A stretch of DNA of 64,000 nucleotides, from assembly GCA_963281255.1 (NCBI GenBank), contig OY725505.1, positions 1,426,001 through 1,490,000 on the forward strand. The letters are read 5' to 3'. Each line of letters starts with the position of its first letter. Position 1 is the first letter of the stretch. Position numbers and translations under genes: made by a program. This document shows positions 44,470-55,833 of the stretch, one piece after another. Below the pieces are notes generated by a model. It made no database searches and was not told the origin of the DNA. It saw only the letters and a list, made by a program, of their open reading frames with translations. This DNA is from Aphrocallistes beatrix. Its lineage: Eukaryota > Porifera > Hexactinellida > Sceptrulophora > Aphrocallistidae.

Positions 44470-44850
44470 TCCCTGAATAAGCGCCGGGGGCTTGAATAAG
44501 CGCCGGTTTGAATAAGCGCCGGGTCTAAAGGGTGAGCGAAATAAATAAGCGCCGGGGCTTGAATAAACGCCGGGGCTCGAATAAGCGCCGGGGCTTGAAT
44601 AAGCGCCGGGGCTTGAATAAGCGCCGGGGCTCGAATAACCGCCGGGGCTTGAATAAGCGCCGGGGCTCGAATAACCGCCGGGGCTTGAATAAGCGCCGGG
44701 GCTCGAATAACCGCCGGGGCTTGAATAAGCGCCGGGGCTCGAATAAGCGCCGGGGCTCGAATAAGCGCCGGGGCTTGAATAAGCGTCGGGGCTCGAATAA
44801 GCGCCGGGGCTTGAATAAGCGCCGGGGCTCGAATAAGCGCCGGGGCATTC
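44470..44850. repeat. 18-bp minisatellite derived from the pogo terminal repeat
   Basis: About 20 tandem units of GAATAAGCGCCGGGGCTT with C/T variants (GCTC, ACCGCC). Because 18 is a multiple of 3, long artificial open frames exist on both strands (for example 44437-44961 minus); these are not genes. G+C is far above the surroundings. Confidence 0.9.
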
Positions 44851-45075
44851 TAGTTCTCTGAACATCATATCAAACCATAAATGTATAATAATAATTTCAT
44901 CCTTTAAATCACAATCTAAGCTGTTGTAACCAATATCGCATACTACGTAGTATGGTATCATTGGTATGCGTGACCTACATTTTTATTTTAACTTTGTTTG
45001 TGTTTGATTTTGAACTAGGTAATTAGGCATGTTTTCTTCCTATTTGTCATATTAGAGAACATATAGTAGGCTTAG

Positions 45076-46441
45076 ATGATGGCAGAGAAGCGAACAAAAC
45101 GAAAACTTCATAGCTACACCGTTGAATTCAAGTTGAAGGCTGTAGACTTTGTCAAACTTGGCAATAGTAAAGAGGAAACAGCTCGCAAATATGGTGTCGA
45201 CGCTAAACGTATCCGGGAATGGTGCAAGGATGAGGACAAGTTGAGAGGTGCCTATGATATTAGGAACTCAAAGCGCCGTAAGCTGGATGGTGGTGGTCGG
45301 CCACCTTTGTTAGAGACAACAGAGGAAGAACTATATGGATGGATAGATTATATGAGAAGTCAGAGGCTGAGAGTAACTCGTAAGATGGTGCAGACAAAGG
45401 CTCTCGAACTCTACGGTGGCGAAGAAGACACCTTCGTTGCGAGTCGCGGGTGGTTACGAAACTTTTTTATTCGAAACAAAATCACTCTCAGACGTCGCAC
45501 CACAGTTGGGCAAGCAATTCCTGATACAGTTATCCCTAAGTTGACACTTTTCATTCTCTTTGTGCGTTCGCTCATCCTTCGACAACGTTATGAGCTCTCG
45601 CATATCCGGCGCCATGGATGAGACTCCAGTCTGGTTAGACATGCCAGCCAATACTACTGTGGACTTCGTGGGGCATAAATCCATCCCCATCAAGACCACT
45701 GGCCACGATAAATGTCGCATTACTGTATGTCTCGCTGCTAAAGCAAATGGTACTAAATTACCACCGTTTATTGTGTTCAAGGGTAAGCGTCGTGTTCATG
45801 ATCTAGAAGCGATAGAAGGAGTTATATGTGTGATGAGCGAAAATGGTTGGATGAATGAAAAATTAACTCACGAATGGTTACGAACCACATGGGGAGAATT
45901 AGCCTTTGGTCGAAGATTAATTCTGTGGGACAGCTATAAGTGTCATATCCAGGACAGTACTAAACAGCTGGCATCACGACTGAACACTGACATGGCAGTT
46001 ATCCCCGGGGGCTGCACTAGTCTGATACAAGCGCCTGATGTATCTTGGAACAAACCATTTAAAGATAGATATCGCGAATTGTATGAAGAGTGGATGCGAG
46101 GTGCTGAAAAAGAGTACACACGTGGTGGCAACGTAAAAGCTCCCTCTAAAGTTTTAGTGGCCACATGGGTGAAACAAGCTTGGGAACCAATATCCACTGA
46201 TGTAATCATTAAGTCATTCAAAACTTGTGCGATTACGAACAATATTGACAATTCTGAAAATGAGATGATAAAAGTCACTCGGAAAGATGAAGTACTATTT
46301 AGTACCCGTGATGAACTTTTTCGAAAACTCAAAGAACTGACAGATAGCAGCAGCTCAGACAACCCAATTGAAAATACACATGAAATAGATTCTCAACAAG
46401 ATGAGGATAATGAGCTGATTGTATTGGATGACGAAGCTTGA
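45076..46441 (+). pseudogene. pogo transposase, one frameshift
   Basis: The first part (45076 to about 45540) has a Brinker/HTH-like N-terminus (YTVEFKLKAVDFVKLGNS, ARKYGVDAKRIREW) and a CENP-B-like second domain (GWLRNFFIRNKITLRRRT). After a frameshift near 45550, the DDE_1 core runs 45590-46441: MDETPVWLDMP (first D), LILWDSYKCHI (second D) and IQAPDVSWNKPFK (third D). An acidic tail ends NELIVLDDEA. Domain order matches POGK-type pogo transposases. Only the single frameshift, possibly together with a short deletion between the domains, is visible. Confidence 0.85.
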
Positions 46442-46874
46442 GTGACTTCTTGAAACAACATTGTCCCTTTTTTATATACCTACCTACTAACTAGCATTCT
46501 CAGTAGTGGCATATATACAAGTGCCTTTTAAAACATTACATTATCCTTTTTTAATAGAACTAACATTCTCAGTTGTGGCAAAAATAAAAGTGCCAGTCAA
46601 TGTAGCAAACAAAAAAAAAGAGCGCCGGGTCAAAATAGCGAATGAAAAAAATAAGCGCCGGGGCTTGAATAAGCGCCGGTTTGAATAAGCGCCGGGTCTA
46701 AAGGGTGCACGAAATAAATTAGCGCCCGGGCGCTTATTCGAAGCAATACGGTATATTGAGAATCAAATAGTTTAATAGTATATCATCGATTTAATTTGGC
46801 TTAAATTCCGCATGTTTATGATTAATTGCAATTGAAAAATGTAGGAAAATTTTTGTAAGAAATTTATATAGATA

Positions 46875-47354
46875 CACTCCCCTACCAAAGATATTCGTAC
46901 ACCTCAAACTTTTCCATCAAATAGTTGTAAAACTAATCTATTTATGAAGTCATCAATATTTAATCTGTAACAAATACACGAATTTTTATTTTAAATTCGT
47001 ATTCTTCACATTCAAATTACGAACCTTATAAGCTCTCAACTCAATCACACTCCTTCAAAAAAATATTTGAATATTTACTTCACTGTGCCACATGCCATAA
47101 ATTAATGCCACTATATATGATATATATGATGGCGTTAGTGGCACTAAGTGTCACGAGTTAAAAATATTCAACTTTTAAATAGAGTAATTGAGTTGAAAGA
47201 CTTTAAAATGAATAAATCGAGTGTGTAGAATATGTATTTTAAGCCAATTTAGTCAAACTGTTACTGATTTTTTACATTGATTCCAAAAATTAATACGATT
47301 TATACAATTGTATGGGAATTATTGGGGTATACGAATACCTTTGGTAGGGCAGTG
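46875..47354. mobile_element. Tc1/mariner-type MITE
   Basis: Ends CACTCCCCTACCAAAGATAT and ATACCTTTGGTAGGGCAGTG inverted, each with TA outside. Interior resembles 50873-51086 (ACCTTATAAGCTCTCAACTC, CACTGTGC). Confidence 0.8.
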
Positions 47355-48109
47355 TAGATTAAGTATTCTGCAGTTAAAAACAATGTTGGCTCCTTCTCGA
47401 CTCTAAGTCTTTTCCTTATGTTGTAATGTATATAGCATATTGTTAAATATATCCGCTCTACTCCTGTGCTTGATGCCACAGCTGGTTAAATTAACTTTTG
47501 ATAATATGAAAACCATTGATGAACTTTTTCACTATAATATGTGTGATCATTATAATTCATATAGAGTCGAGTCGTTAATACGAACCAGTGAACTGTCAGG
47601 ACTGTAAGTTAATTGTATGCATTTGTACAGGCTGGGTAATCAAAACTTTTTCGCTTTAAACAGTACTTCGCCTTATCCGTGTTCCTATTAATGAGAAGCT
47701 ACGGTATTTTATTATATGATTTAAATCAATGATTTATATTAAACAACCCTGCCCTTATTTCGCAGGACTTTGAAAGCTCACGATAGGAATATCTTTATTA
47801 TAATACAGGCACGGTGGAATCACATTTTTATTGGCCTGGCCAACCTGGATCGACATATCTACCAACTATTATCCGAATGCTCTCCTGGTATTAGGATTTT
47901 GCAAGGAACAATGAGTCTTGTTTAATATGATAGAGGGTCAATTATTACTTGTATATCAAATAACTACTAATTGTACTTGTTTATCTATCTAGTATTGCAT
48001 ACATTACATTTCAACAAGCTTTGCATTTCCCGAAAGAGACACATGAAATATTATCAAGGCTGGTACACTTTCCAAAAGTAGGGAGTCTGATTAAAATCTC
48101 TGACAATTT
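47355..48109. other. Spacer with degraded MITE
   Basis: 47563-47705 resembles the 42604 family (GAGTCGTTAATACGAACC, CTTATCCGTGTTC). Otherwise nothing recognised. Confidence 0.4.
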
Positions 48110-49250
48110 CTTTAGCAATATTTATTGTATCCACAGAATCTGTCTAGTCTTTGTGTACATAAAGTTTCAGCAAATGATTTAATCTCTCTTGATTAATTGT
48201 GTTCCTAAGGTTTGTTTTCATTCTTTTGAGAGCGCTAAAAGCTCTTTCGCTAATAGCGTTTGTTGATGGCTTAACTATTATTAATTGTAATATAGTACAT
48301 AGTTCTGATATCAATCCTCTATGGAGACGTAATCTTTCACAAATTGTAACTGGTTTCCTGATTTATTTAGAAAATTGCAGCCAGAGTGTTTAAATGAAGC
48401 TGAAGTTTGGTAAGGCACAGATCTGGCCCATAGAGATTAGTTACAGCCAATAAACAATCGTCACATTCTTCCTTTCTTATGATTTTGAGGAGCAGATCTT
48501 GCAATTTTTATTGGTAGCATATCCAGTGTGATAAAACCGTTCTTTGATTGGGAAAATTATGAGATCCACTGCTTCAAGATAATTATTTCTAAATATTCCT
48601 TACAATCATCAAAGAAATTTGACTCTGCAATATCTACTACAATATATCTTCTGGAACTTTCGGTTTCCTGAGCAGTTTAGGGCTATTTTTTCAATTTTTC
48701 TAATAAATGAAACAGCCATAAAATAGAGTAGTTCATTTTGCATGTGGTGGAAGTGTATTTATTTGTTTTGCTGCTTAGCTAGCTTTCTATTCTTTGATCT
48801 TCTTCGCCATGAAGCTTCAAAAGCTGAGTATAATCACAAATGTCTATTTCTTGATTTTCACCACGTAAAGCTAGACCTTGCCTAACCAGGACCTCAAGTT
48901 AGATCATATTTAAGTAAACATTGGCGGTTGTCTCTCTTATCATCAGCATTTTGTATTGATAACTGCTCAGCTACGTCATTGTAGCATGAAGGTATTCCTG
49001 CCATTACTTCCAAGGCAGTCATGTGTATAACAGACGACTAATGTTTTTTTATTCCTATTGCATCATCATTCTAGTTGCAGAATCATTTCTATATGAAAGC
49101 TGGATCTTCTGGTTTTAAATTTGCCTTCTTACTTCTTAGGCACATACTCACAAGTTGCAAAACAGGTCTTCTGCCATTTCAAGAACCATGAGGACTGACA
49201 AGAACCCTTTGTTATCTGCGTTAGTCCAAACTCACGTATCGGATATAGAT
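48110..49250 (-). pseudogene. hAT transposase C-terminal half, ZMYM1-like
   Basis: On the minus strand: MAGIPSCYNDVAEQL (about 49020-48960), then IFRNNYLEAVDLIIFPIKER (about 48610-48545), LLLKIIRKEECDD, LHRGLISELCTILQLI (about 48330-48285) and KPSTNAISERAFSALKRMKT (48275-48215), which is the hAT dimerisation motif, followed by TINQERLNHLLKLYVHK. Many stops and frameshifts. Family by memory: ZMYM1/52-kDa-repressor-like hAT proteins. The N-terminal half and terminal repeats are not identified. Confidence 0.75.
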
Positions 49251-50204
49251 GAAGGGTGATTAGGATCAGGACCGGCTCTGCCGGCCTTGCTATATATTAC
49301 ATAATTCATGTAGAAATAGTGTAATGAGTAAATAAATAGAATGAGATTTATATACCCTAAACTCTATTTTTGTTGTTGTTCTAGGGAGTTTGGCATTCTG
49401 GTGTTGTTTTAAGCTACTACATAATTGTCGGTAAATTAATACTACATAGATTGCATGATTGCATTAAACGTATGATGTTACCAATTATCGGCTATCAGTA
49501 GCAAAAAAGATAATACCTCGTTTACTTAACGTTTGACATCATTAACGCTCTCTACCCACTAAGGTTCTAAAAGAGTATAGGTTCATATTTCACTTCAAGG
49601 CAATTTAATAATGGATTATGAAAAACATTTGTCTTAACCAATGTCAACGCATGCATGGGACTAACTGGGGGATAGATAGAGGCAAGCGCCCCATTCTGAA
49701 TCTTACTCAACCCATCAGTTAACCTCATCAGTCATCAGTAGGTGCATCACTTTTGTCCAAGTTTTATATCTTAAAAAATAACAATTCAGGGGCAGATAGT
49801 CTATAAACTTGCTTTCCATAATTACACTAACTTTTGCTTCAAAATTTGATGCCGATTTTCAATGAGAATAAATTCATCCTTATTGCAGCTAAACGAATAT
49901 TATTACGTTGTATTACGAATCAAAATTGGTTTTAAATGGGTATATTCATAAAGCAACATGTACTTTACTGGAAGAGAAATATACTTTTTTTATTTCAAAT
50001 TCGTAATCTACACTTTATAATTACTCATAATTGAGCGCTTCAACTTAAATAATTACTTCAAGTTTAAAGAATCTACCTTTGATACCTGATGCTACTTGCC
50101 CTAATCACTGCTATTAAATATGAAGGAAATGAGTGACACCAAGTGGTACAGTTTGATAATTTTCACCACATATGAATCAGTGTTTATGATGAAATCTTCA
50201 AAGG
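49251..50204. other. Mostly unassigned; MITE relic at 49940-50200
   Basis: 49940-50200 is a diverged relative of the 16267 MITE (AATTACTCATAATTGA, GATACCTGATGCTACTTG). A CAGGACCGGCTCTGCCGGCC at 49268 resembles a hAT end, but its partner is not seen. Confidence 0.4.
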
Positions 50205-50335
50205 TGAGTAATTCAGATGTGTTATCTCCCTTACAATTAATCATTGTGACCCCAGGTGCCCAAAGGGCGCTTCCGGAGGACACAAAGTGTCCGCCAGCCG
50301 TGCAGCGTATGCAAGCGAAGCTCGCTTCTACTTTA
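50205..50335. repeat. Family A fragment
   Basis: TTATCTCCCTTACAATTAAT, GGGCGCTTCCGGAGGACACA and GCAAGCGAAGCTCGCTT, reverse orientation. Confidence 0.6.
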
Positions 50336-50872
50336 GAAAATGAAAATTAATCGTATTGAATAGTGATTATATTGCGAATACTTATTTTCTTTGGAAATTG
50401 ATTATTTTAATTTACGACATATGATTATTTGTTTAATGATCAGCAAGCTATGTCGTCTCTATGAAGAAATACTCAACCGTATTAGTGATGGCGCTATTGC
50501 GCAGCCGCTAGTCCTAACAAGATTCGAAATAATTACTTACGTCTCGCAGCTACTACTGGCCAGACTACCATTCACTGGCTAAAATCTATTCTCTGGCCAT
50601 ATTGTGTTGACTTTGGAGCCCAAACCATTTATCAGAATGATTTCACATCGTATATTAGTGCGATTAATGGGAGTGTTTGTGCCAAGAATAAACCATAAAG
50701 CAGATTTCCGCACTCAGCATTTCTATAATTTATTCTTAAGGTAGGGGCGACGGAACAGATCAGTTTTTTTCGCTGCTGTCAAATATTAAAAGAAAAGCGA
50801 ACAAGCAAATAGACCGACTACCTTACTAATACTTCAGTCTTCTCAAAAATTTTTAAATATAAATGAAAATGG
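50336..50872. other. Unassigned spacer
   Basis: A slightly GC-richer pocket at 50440-50580 has a short frame without recognisable motif. Confidence 0.35.
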
Positions 50873-51086
50873 AGCAATACTCTCCCCTTCGAAAATATTC
50901 GTTGCCCTCAATATTTACATCAAAATATTTAGAACTAATATACGTATTTAAAAAGTCATATTGAATCTCTAATTTTGACTTTAAATTATTTTTCTAACCT
51001 TATAAGCTCTCAACTCTATTACTCTCCATCACAAGCAGAAATAATACAAATTAACTACACTGTGCTATCATGAATTAATACCACTA
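50873..51086. mobile_element. Left part of a Tc1-type MITE, target of Tc1 B
   Basis: Matches 46875-47110 (CTCCCCTTCGAAAATATTCG, ACCTTATAAGCTCTCAACTC). It stops at the Tc1 B insertion. Confidence 0.6.
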
Positions 51087-51227
51087 TACAGTTTGTCCCA
51101 TAATTATTGTTACACTCGAGACGCTCACTAAATCCCTTCAAATTCCAACATAGCATAAGATTTGGAAGTAATAATGCATTAATCTTATTACCAGAACAGT
51201 CTTGTTCAATAATTGATACTATACCCA

Positions 51228-52228
51228 TTATTTTCTATGACTAACTTGCATCTGCACTTCATTGACTTGTAATATGGTTCTAAGAATTCCGGAGTTATAG
51301 TAGATTCCCATAGTTCTCGAACTATGGGAATCTACTATAACTCCGGAATTCTCCGACTTAAGTTCCTCTAAAGTTCGAAAACGATTCCTCGATAACTTCT
51401 GTTTTAGCCAGGCGAATAAGTTCTCAATAGCATTGATATCTGGACTTTGATCCATCATATGTTTCTTCATATTTTGACACATCCATGTCTTCAGCACACG
51501 AGATGTGTGTTTGAGGAGAATCCAACTATCCCCATGGAATGCTCTCGCTTGATCGAGTAAATCCCACTTCAGTATTTCAACAAAGAATTGACCATCCAAG
51601 TTTCGTATGAAAACACACAATGGAAAGGTGCCCATCGATGAGAAAGCAGCCCAAATATGCAGATTGGGTGAATGTTTCACCGTCGGAATAATGGAAGTTT
51701 TCTTACCCTTTGTCCACATTCGTAACTTTCCATTTCGTAGCCAAAAAGAAGCCTCGTCACTGAAAACAGCACGATACCAGTGTTTATTCATATTTTGTTT
51801 AGCCCATTCCATCCTAAAGAGTTTTTTTTTCAGATACATGGGGACACGCTTGGCAATAGGCTTACTATAATCCATGTCTTTCAAGCACCGATAGACAGTG
51901 CTCTTAGACACCTAAGCCCTCGCTTCTGGCTTATTTCTGACGCAATTTCACGAACTGGCTTCTGTTTGTCATGCTGAACATATCGTGCGCAACCATAACT
52001 GATTTTATTCCTAACATTGGACGGTCTACCTGCACCTTTCTGGTGTTTCGAAGGTCCATTCTCTTCAAAACGTTTCTTCACACGATATACAGTGAGCCGA
52101 GACACCCGAGCATCTTTGGAAATTTTTGAAATGCATGATATTCCACTGTTCAGAAGTGTTGTTATTTGTTTACTTTTCTCTTCTTGAGTCATTGTATCTA
52201 ATATCACATGAATGAAACGATTATTCAA
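51228..52228 (-). pseudogene. Tc1 transposase, frameshifted and deleted
   Basis: The first part, 52228-51890, has HTH motifs (RVSRLTVYRVKKRFEE) and the HQKGAGRP linker. A frameshift at about 51900 leads into 51911-51228 (SKSTVYRCLKDMDYSKP). The first catalytic D is present (FSDEASFWL). The second catalytic block is deleted: WILL is followed directly by KHTS, without the EDNDP stretch. The third block, DQSPDINAIENLFAWLK, keeps the E. The C-terminus is disrupted by a perfect hairpin (51283-51352). Confidence 0.85.
51283..51352. repeat. Perfect 34-bp inverted repeat, 2-base loop
   Basis: Left arm 51283-51316 (AGAATTCCGGAGTTATAGTA...) and right arm 51319-51352 are exact complements separated by TC. 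Normal Tc1 genes have only one arm here, coding for the residues after ELWES. A local inverted duplication is inferred. Confidence 0.9.
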
Positions 52229-52675
52229 CGTAAAAAGTTATAACTATTGAGGATGAGAGAAATTGTGATTGGTCACCAAGTGATGACTTCATCGAAATTT
52301 CGAAATTTCAAAAATGAATTGCGTCATCAAATTTTTAATACCGATAAAATTTGATATACGTAAGTCCTAAATAGATAAAAAAAACATAAACTGGAGCAAT
52401 TAAAAGAGGCAGAGACATATAATGGTAAAACAAACTTTATGGTTGACATTTAATTTATGTGTAACAATAATTATGGGACAAACTGTATAGAAAGACTAAT
52501 TAAATCCTGAGAGAATATTTCAACATGCAAACGGTGAATGATGAGGACTCCTAGAAGAGACTCATCATAAAAACTGCAGCTAGACCTATCAGAGTGAACT
52601 CAAGTAAAAGAACTCACCTGTTATGATGAGAATCTAAAAGCTCCTAAACTTGAGTTACACTCAGCCTTAGAGTAT

Positions 52676-54345
52676 GTTCCAACGAGCTTGCATTGTTTTC
52701 TGCAACATGTCCTTGTTGGGAAGGACACTCACAGGAAAGCAGCAAGTATTGGGCAAGCAATTGCCCAAGCAGTGCGTCCAAGGATTGTGATTGCCCCATT
52801 ACAGCTTGGCTTAGCTGTCCAAATGCACCACCATTTCATGTAACGTTTTTTTATAGGTTGTCTCTCAGCCATGGGCTTTTGCTCTTCATATTCTTAAGTT
52901 CACGGATTCGAGAAAAATGCTTCGGCTTCTGTTGCAGCAGATATACTGGGTGGTGGCAGTAACGGATTAGATATGACGTTGTTGTTTGCGGTGGACAACG
53001 TGGATCATAATACCGTTACTTTGGACAGAAAGGGAACATTCCAAGGTATAGGGATGATAGCAGTGATGACACCAGGAAGGCAAGCTCGCCAGACTATTTT
53101 CAGACGAAACAATTCGGATTTACTTATAGCTGACCTGACCAAAGTTGATGTTAAAGAACACCAGTTCGTGACACACACACGCCGTAGTATTAAGAACGCC
53201 GTGTTGCACATCATGAGCGGAAAGGCAGTTCAACGGGCATTCCGTGGACATCTAATAGATCATGGTCTCACACAACAAATTATAGACAAAGTCATCACCG
53301 ACTAGCCTGGGTTTGAAAACCAATTGCAGCAATTAGGGAAGTTATACACTAAAACAGTGATGGGTGAATCTGATATAATTCACTCATCCAATCCGATTGC
53401 TTGAAAGAAATTGTCCACTTGTTTCCGCCTAAACATTTGAACTATCCGCTCAATCTGAAACAAGCAAAGCTGTGGCTAAGTTATCAACAAATAGTGGGCG
53501 TTTCCCGTGAGCTGATTGAAACAGATCGTACAGGCTCTTGGCAGATGCACTTCCATGCTCTAGCCACATGTCATATTTGCAGCAATTGGAAACGCAAATT
53601 TTCTGAAATCTGCCTATCTGTACCTCCAGACCATGAATAATCTAGAAAGCGAAAACCCGTTTATATCCCATAAATTCTCGAATGGCTTTAGCGTAATCAG
53701 GCGTAGTTACGAGATTGGGCAGGTCTCGGTTGCGATCTGGTTATCGAGCAATCTCTTATGCAGTCCATTAAAAGCACAGGGGGGCTCCCCCGAGGAAGCG
53801 GAATGACCGAACATCAGCGAGTTCTTTGGACTATGTCTTCACATGTGTCGTCAACCTACAATCATACGATGGACGGTACAGCACAATAAAGCAACAGCAT
53901 CCAGAATGAACAAAGATCATGAAGACCTGAAGAAAATATTTGAGAAACTCCAGGCATTTTCTCCTTTCTCTGATGAAGCATATTTACGTAACATAATTAC
54001 TGGTGTTGATCCGCAAACAAGGGTGTCAATGTTCGTATCCTGTTCACCATCAGCAAGGACATAAGTGTTTTCCTTTTCGTGCATAAGAAAGTTGAACGTT
54101 AAGAAAATGGCATCAGCGCGGGCAATCAAAGTGACGGAGGATAGAACAATTGACCCAGCTTTGTTGTTCCAGAGGTTTCTTGTAGTATCGCAATCAGGAG
54201 ACCTTTCGCTAAATGAGGTAATGGACCATGAATTTTCACCATATCCCCCATCACTATTTGAGACTAAGAATCATTTACGGCAGCCAGATAAGCCACAATT
54301 TTGTGACGCCCTGAAAGAACATCTCAAAACCCATTCGGAATGTTG
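52676..54345 (+). pseudogene. Uncharacterised multi-copy invertebrate protein, decayed
   Basis: Blocks in order across shifting frames: HVLVGKDTHRKAASIGQAIA and LQLGLAVQMHHHF (52700-52840); EVHGFEKNASAS, then AVDNVDHNTVTLDRKGTF (about 52900-53040); LWLSYQQIVGVSRELIETD (53470); WAGLGCDLVIEQSLMQSIK and GGLPRGSGMTEHQRVLWTMS (53715-53840); FSPFSDEAYLRNIITGVDP (53960); DRTIDPALLFQRFLVVSQSG then DLSLNEVM (54140-54220); and KPQFCDALKEH (54290). I recall the same set of motifs in uncharacterised repetitive proteins of crustaceans, cnidarians and molluscs. Function is unknown and no catalytic domain is recognised. At least five frameshifts or stops. Confidence 0.6.
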
Positions 54346-54354
54346 AGGTTTTCA

Positions 54355-54715
54355 CTTATTACAAGAGCGCGCTGGTGGACACCTTGTGTATACCGGAGGC
54401 GTCCTGCGGGCGCCTAGGCTCACATTGAAGATGCATAATGATGACGTCATAACAGACTAATGAGCAATCATTTTTATTATAGTTGTATCATATGTGAGAT
54501 ATATGAATCTACACATTCTAAAATTTCATCCTTCTTTTACTCAAATGATTGAGTTTAAGTTAAAAACCGAAATTTCTATTTATAAAAAAGATGACAATGA
54601 CGTCATAATTCCATGATGAGTAGACATTTTTGTCTGAGCTCAGAACTTAGTGGAGCCATAGCCAAAAACAAAAAATATGCTTTCTGCGCCTGGCAGTTTC
54701 TTCGATCAATTCGTT
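54355..54715. repeat. Family A copy, partly deleted
   Basis: AAGAGCGCGCTGGTGGACAC...GGCGTCCTGCGGGCGCCTAG followed directly by ATGATGACGTCATAACAG and the standard 3' part to CAATTCGTTACATATACA. Confidence 0.65.
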
Positions 54716-54722
54716 ACATATA

Positions 54723-54837
54723 CACTCGAACCTCTCTTATCCGGGCAGTGCCGGACCGGAGGGTGCCCGGATATCGAAGGTGCCCGGATATCGGAGGTCC
54801 CCGGATATCGGAGGTCCGGATAAGAGAGGTTCGAGTG
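54723..54837. mobile_element. 115-bp MITE, small relative of 24410-24903
   Basis: Ends CACTCGAACCTCTCTTATCC and GGATAAGAGAGGTTCGAGTG are exact inverted repeats flanked by TA. GTGCCCGGATATCGGAGGT-type units repeat three times inside. Confidence 0.85.
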
Positions 54838-54892
54838 TATATAGATATATTTATACAAATCTTAATCGCGTTTTAATAGTAAGTATGAACCT

Positions 54893-54968
54893 ACTACTTA
54901 TAAGGTCTCACTGTAACTTGCGGATTTTAGACTAAGGATGCGGTAGAAGATGGTTGAACTAATATTAT
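54893..54968. mobile_element. Family B fragment
   Basis: ATAAGGTCTCACTGTAACTT and GGATGCGGTAGAAGATGG match the family B left end. Truncated after about 75 bp. Confidence 0.6.
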
Positions 54969-54969
54969 A

Positions 54970-55833
54970 TACAGTTAACTCTATTAATATTGTTTATAGT
55001 TAACTCTACCTAATGGCTCTATTGTATTTGACATTTGAAGAAAAATTTTAGTTTGGATAGTCCAGTTATATGAGGAGGTAAATTCTAGGTTTTCAAATGT
55101 CATAATATGTTTTTGACTCCTTCAAATTTTTGGATTTCGATTTTACCCGTAATGCAAAGGAAATGACCTATTTCTAAAAATGCATGATAATTTTATCAAT
55201 GTTGAGAAATGTTGCACGCTCTATGACACATTTTTATCAAACATTTTATGTTCTAAAGTTATCCATAATCAAACAATATGCCGGAAAAAACTTTAAGTGA
55301 CGATTTTACAGGTTTTTGTCAAATTTTTCTACAAATTGCTTTCTAGATTGAAATCTAAGAACATTATCAAAAATCCACCCCAAAACGTCATTTTATAATA
55401 TTGAATAGGATATAGATAGATGTATACGAAAAATTAACAATATAGCATCATCCTCTTCAACAAGGAAAATATTTGAAATTTTGTAAAATATTTGAAATTT
55501 TGAAAATTGGCAAAAATATGAACAATAGTGTTTAAAACATTCTGGTTACAGAGATTGTCCATTTATGATTGTAATTGGTTTACATATACTTTAGAAGTAT
55601 TAGAATAATAATACAACATAATTTAAGTGTTATGGCAGTTTAACATTTGTGATAGTGGACCATGCATGCTGAAAACCAGAAAATTATTTATATACTTTTA
55701 GCGAATCGAGATGAATATTCATTGAGGAACAAAACTAAACAGTAACAAGGCCTTTATATGTGTAAATTAGTGAATGTAATGTTTTCTATTCCTGCGTTGT
55801 CAATGAATTTCTTTCAAACATGGTCAATATATA
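54970..55833. other. Intron spacer, weakly related to the 34675 repeat
   Basis: 55785-55833 (CCTGCGTTGTCAATGAATTT, ACATGGTCAATATATA) resembles 35180-35240. No other features. Confidence 0.4.

Larger units (their letters stand above)
44463..46751 (+). mobile_element. pogo/Tigger-superfamily element (POGK-like transposase)
   Basis: Ends CCGTATTTCCCTGAATAAGC and GCTTATTCGAAGCAATACGG are inverted, flanked by TA (44461-44462 and 46752-46753). Subterminal regions carry AATAAGCGCCGGG on both sides: about 20 units on the left, 4 on the right. Length is 2289 bp. Confidence 0.85.
51089..52485 (-). mobile_element. Tc1-like element B
   Basis: Ends CAGTTTGTCCCATAATTATT and AATAATTATGGGACAAACTG are perfect inverted repeats with TA outside. 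Length is 1397 bp. Same subfamily as Tc1 A. Confidence 0.9.

Noticed and set aside
44470-44850. Possible CRISPR-like array
   Set aside because: Units are directly tandem without unique spacers and lie inside a eukaryotic transposon end.
44437-44961. Long minus- and plus-strand open frames of repeated short peptides
   Set aside because: They are translations of the 18-bp minisatellite in the pogo left end; an 18-bp period keeps every frame open.
49268-49290. hAT-like end CAGGACCGGCTCTGCCGGCC
   Set aside because: No inverted partner or target duplication could be found nearby.
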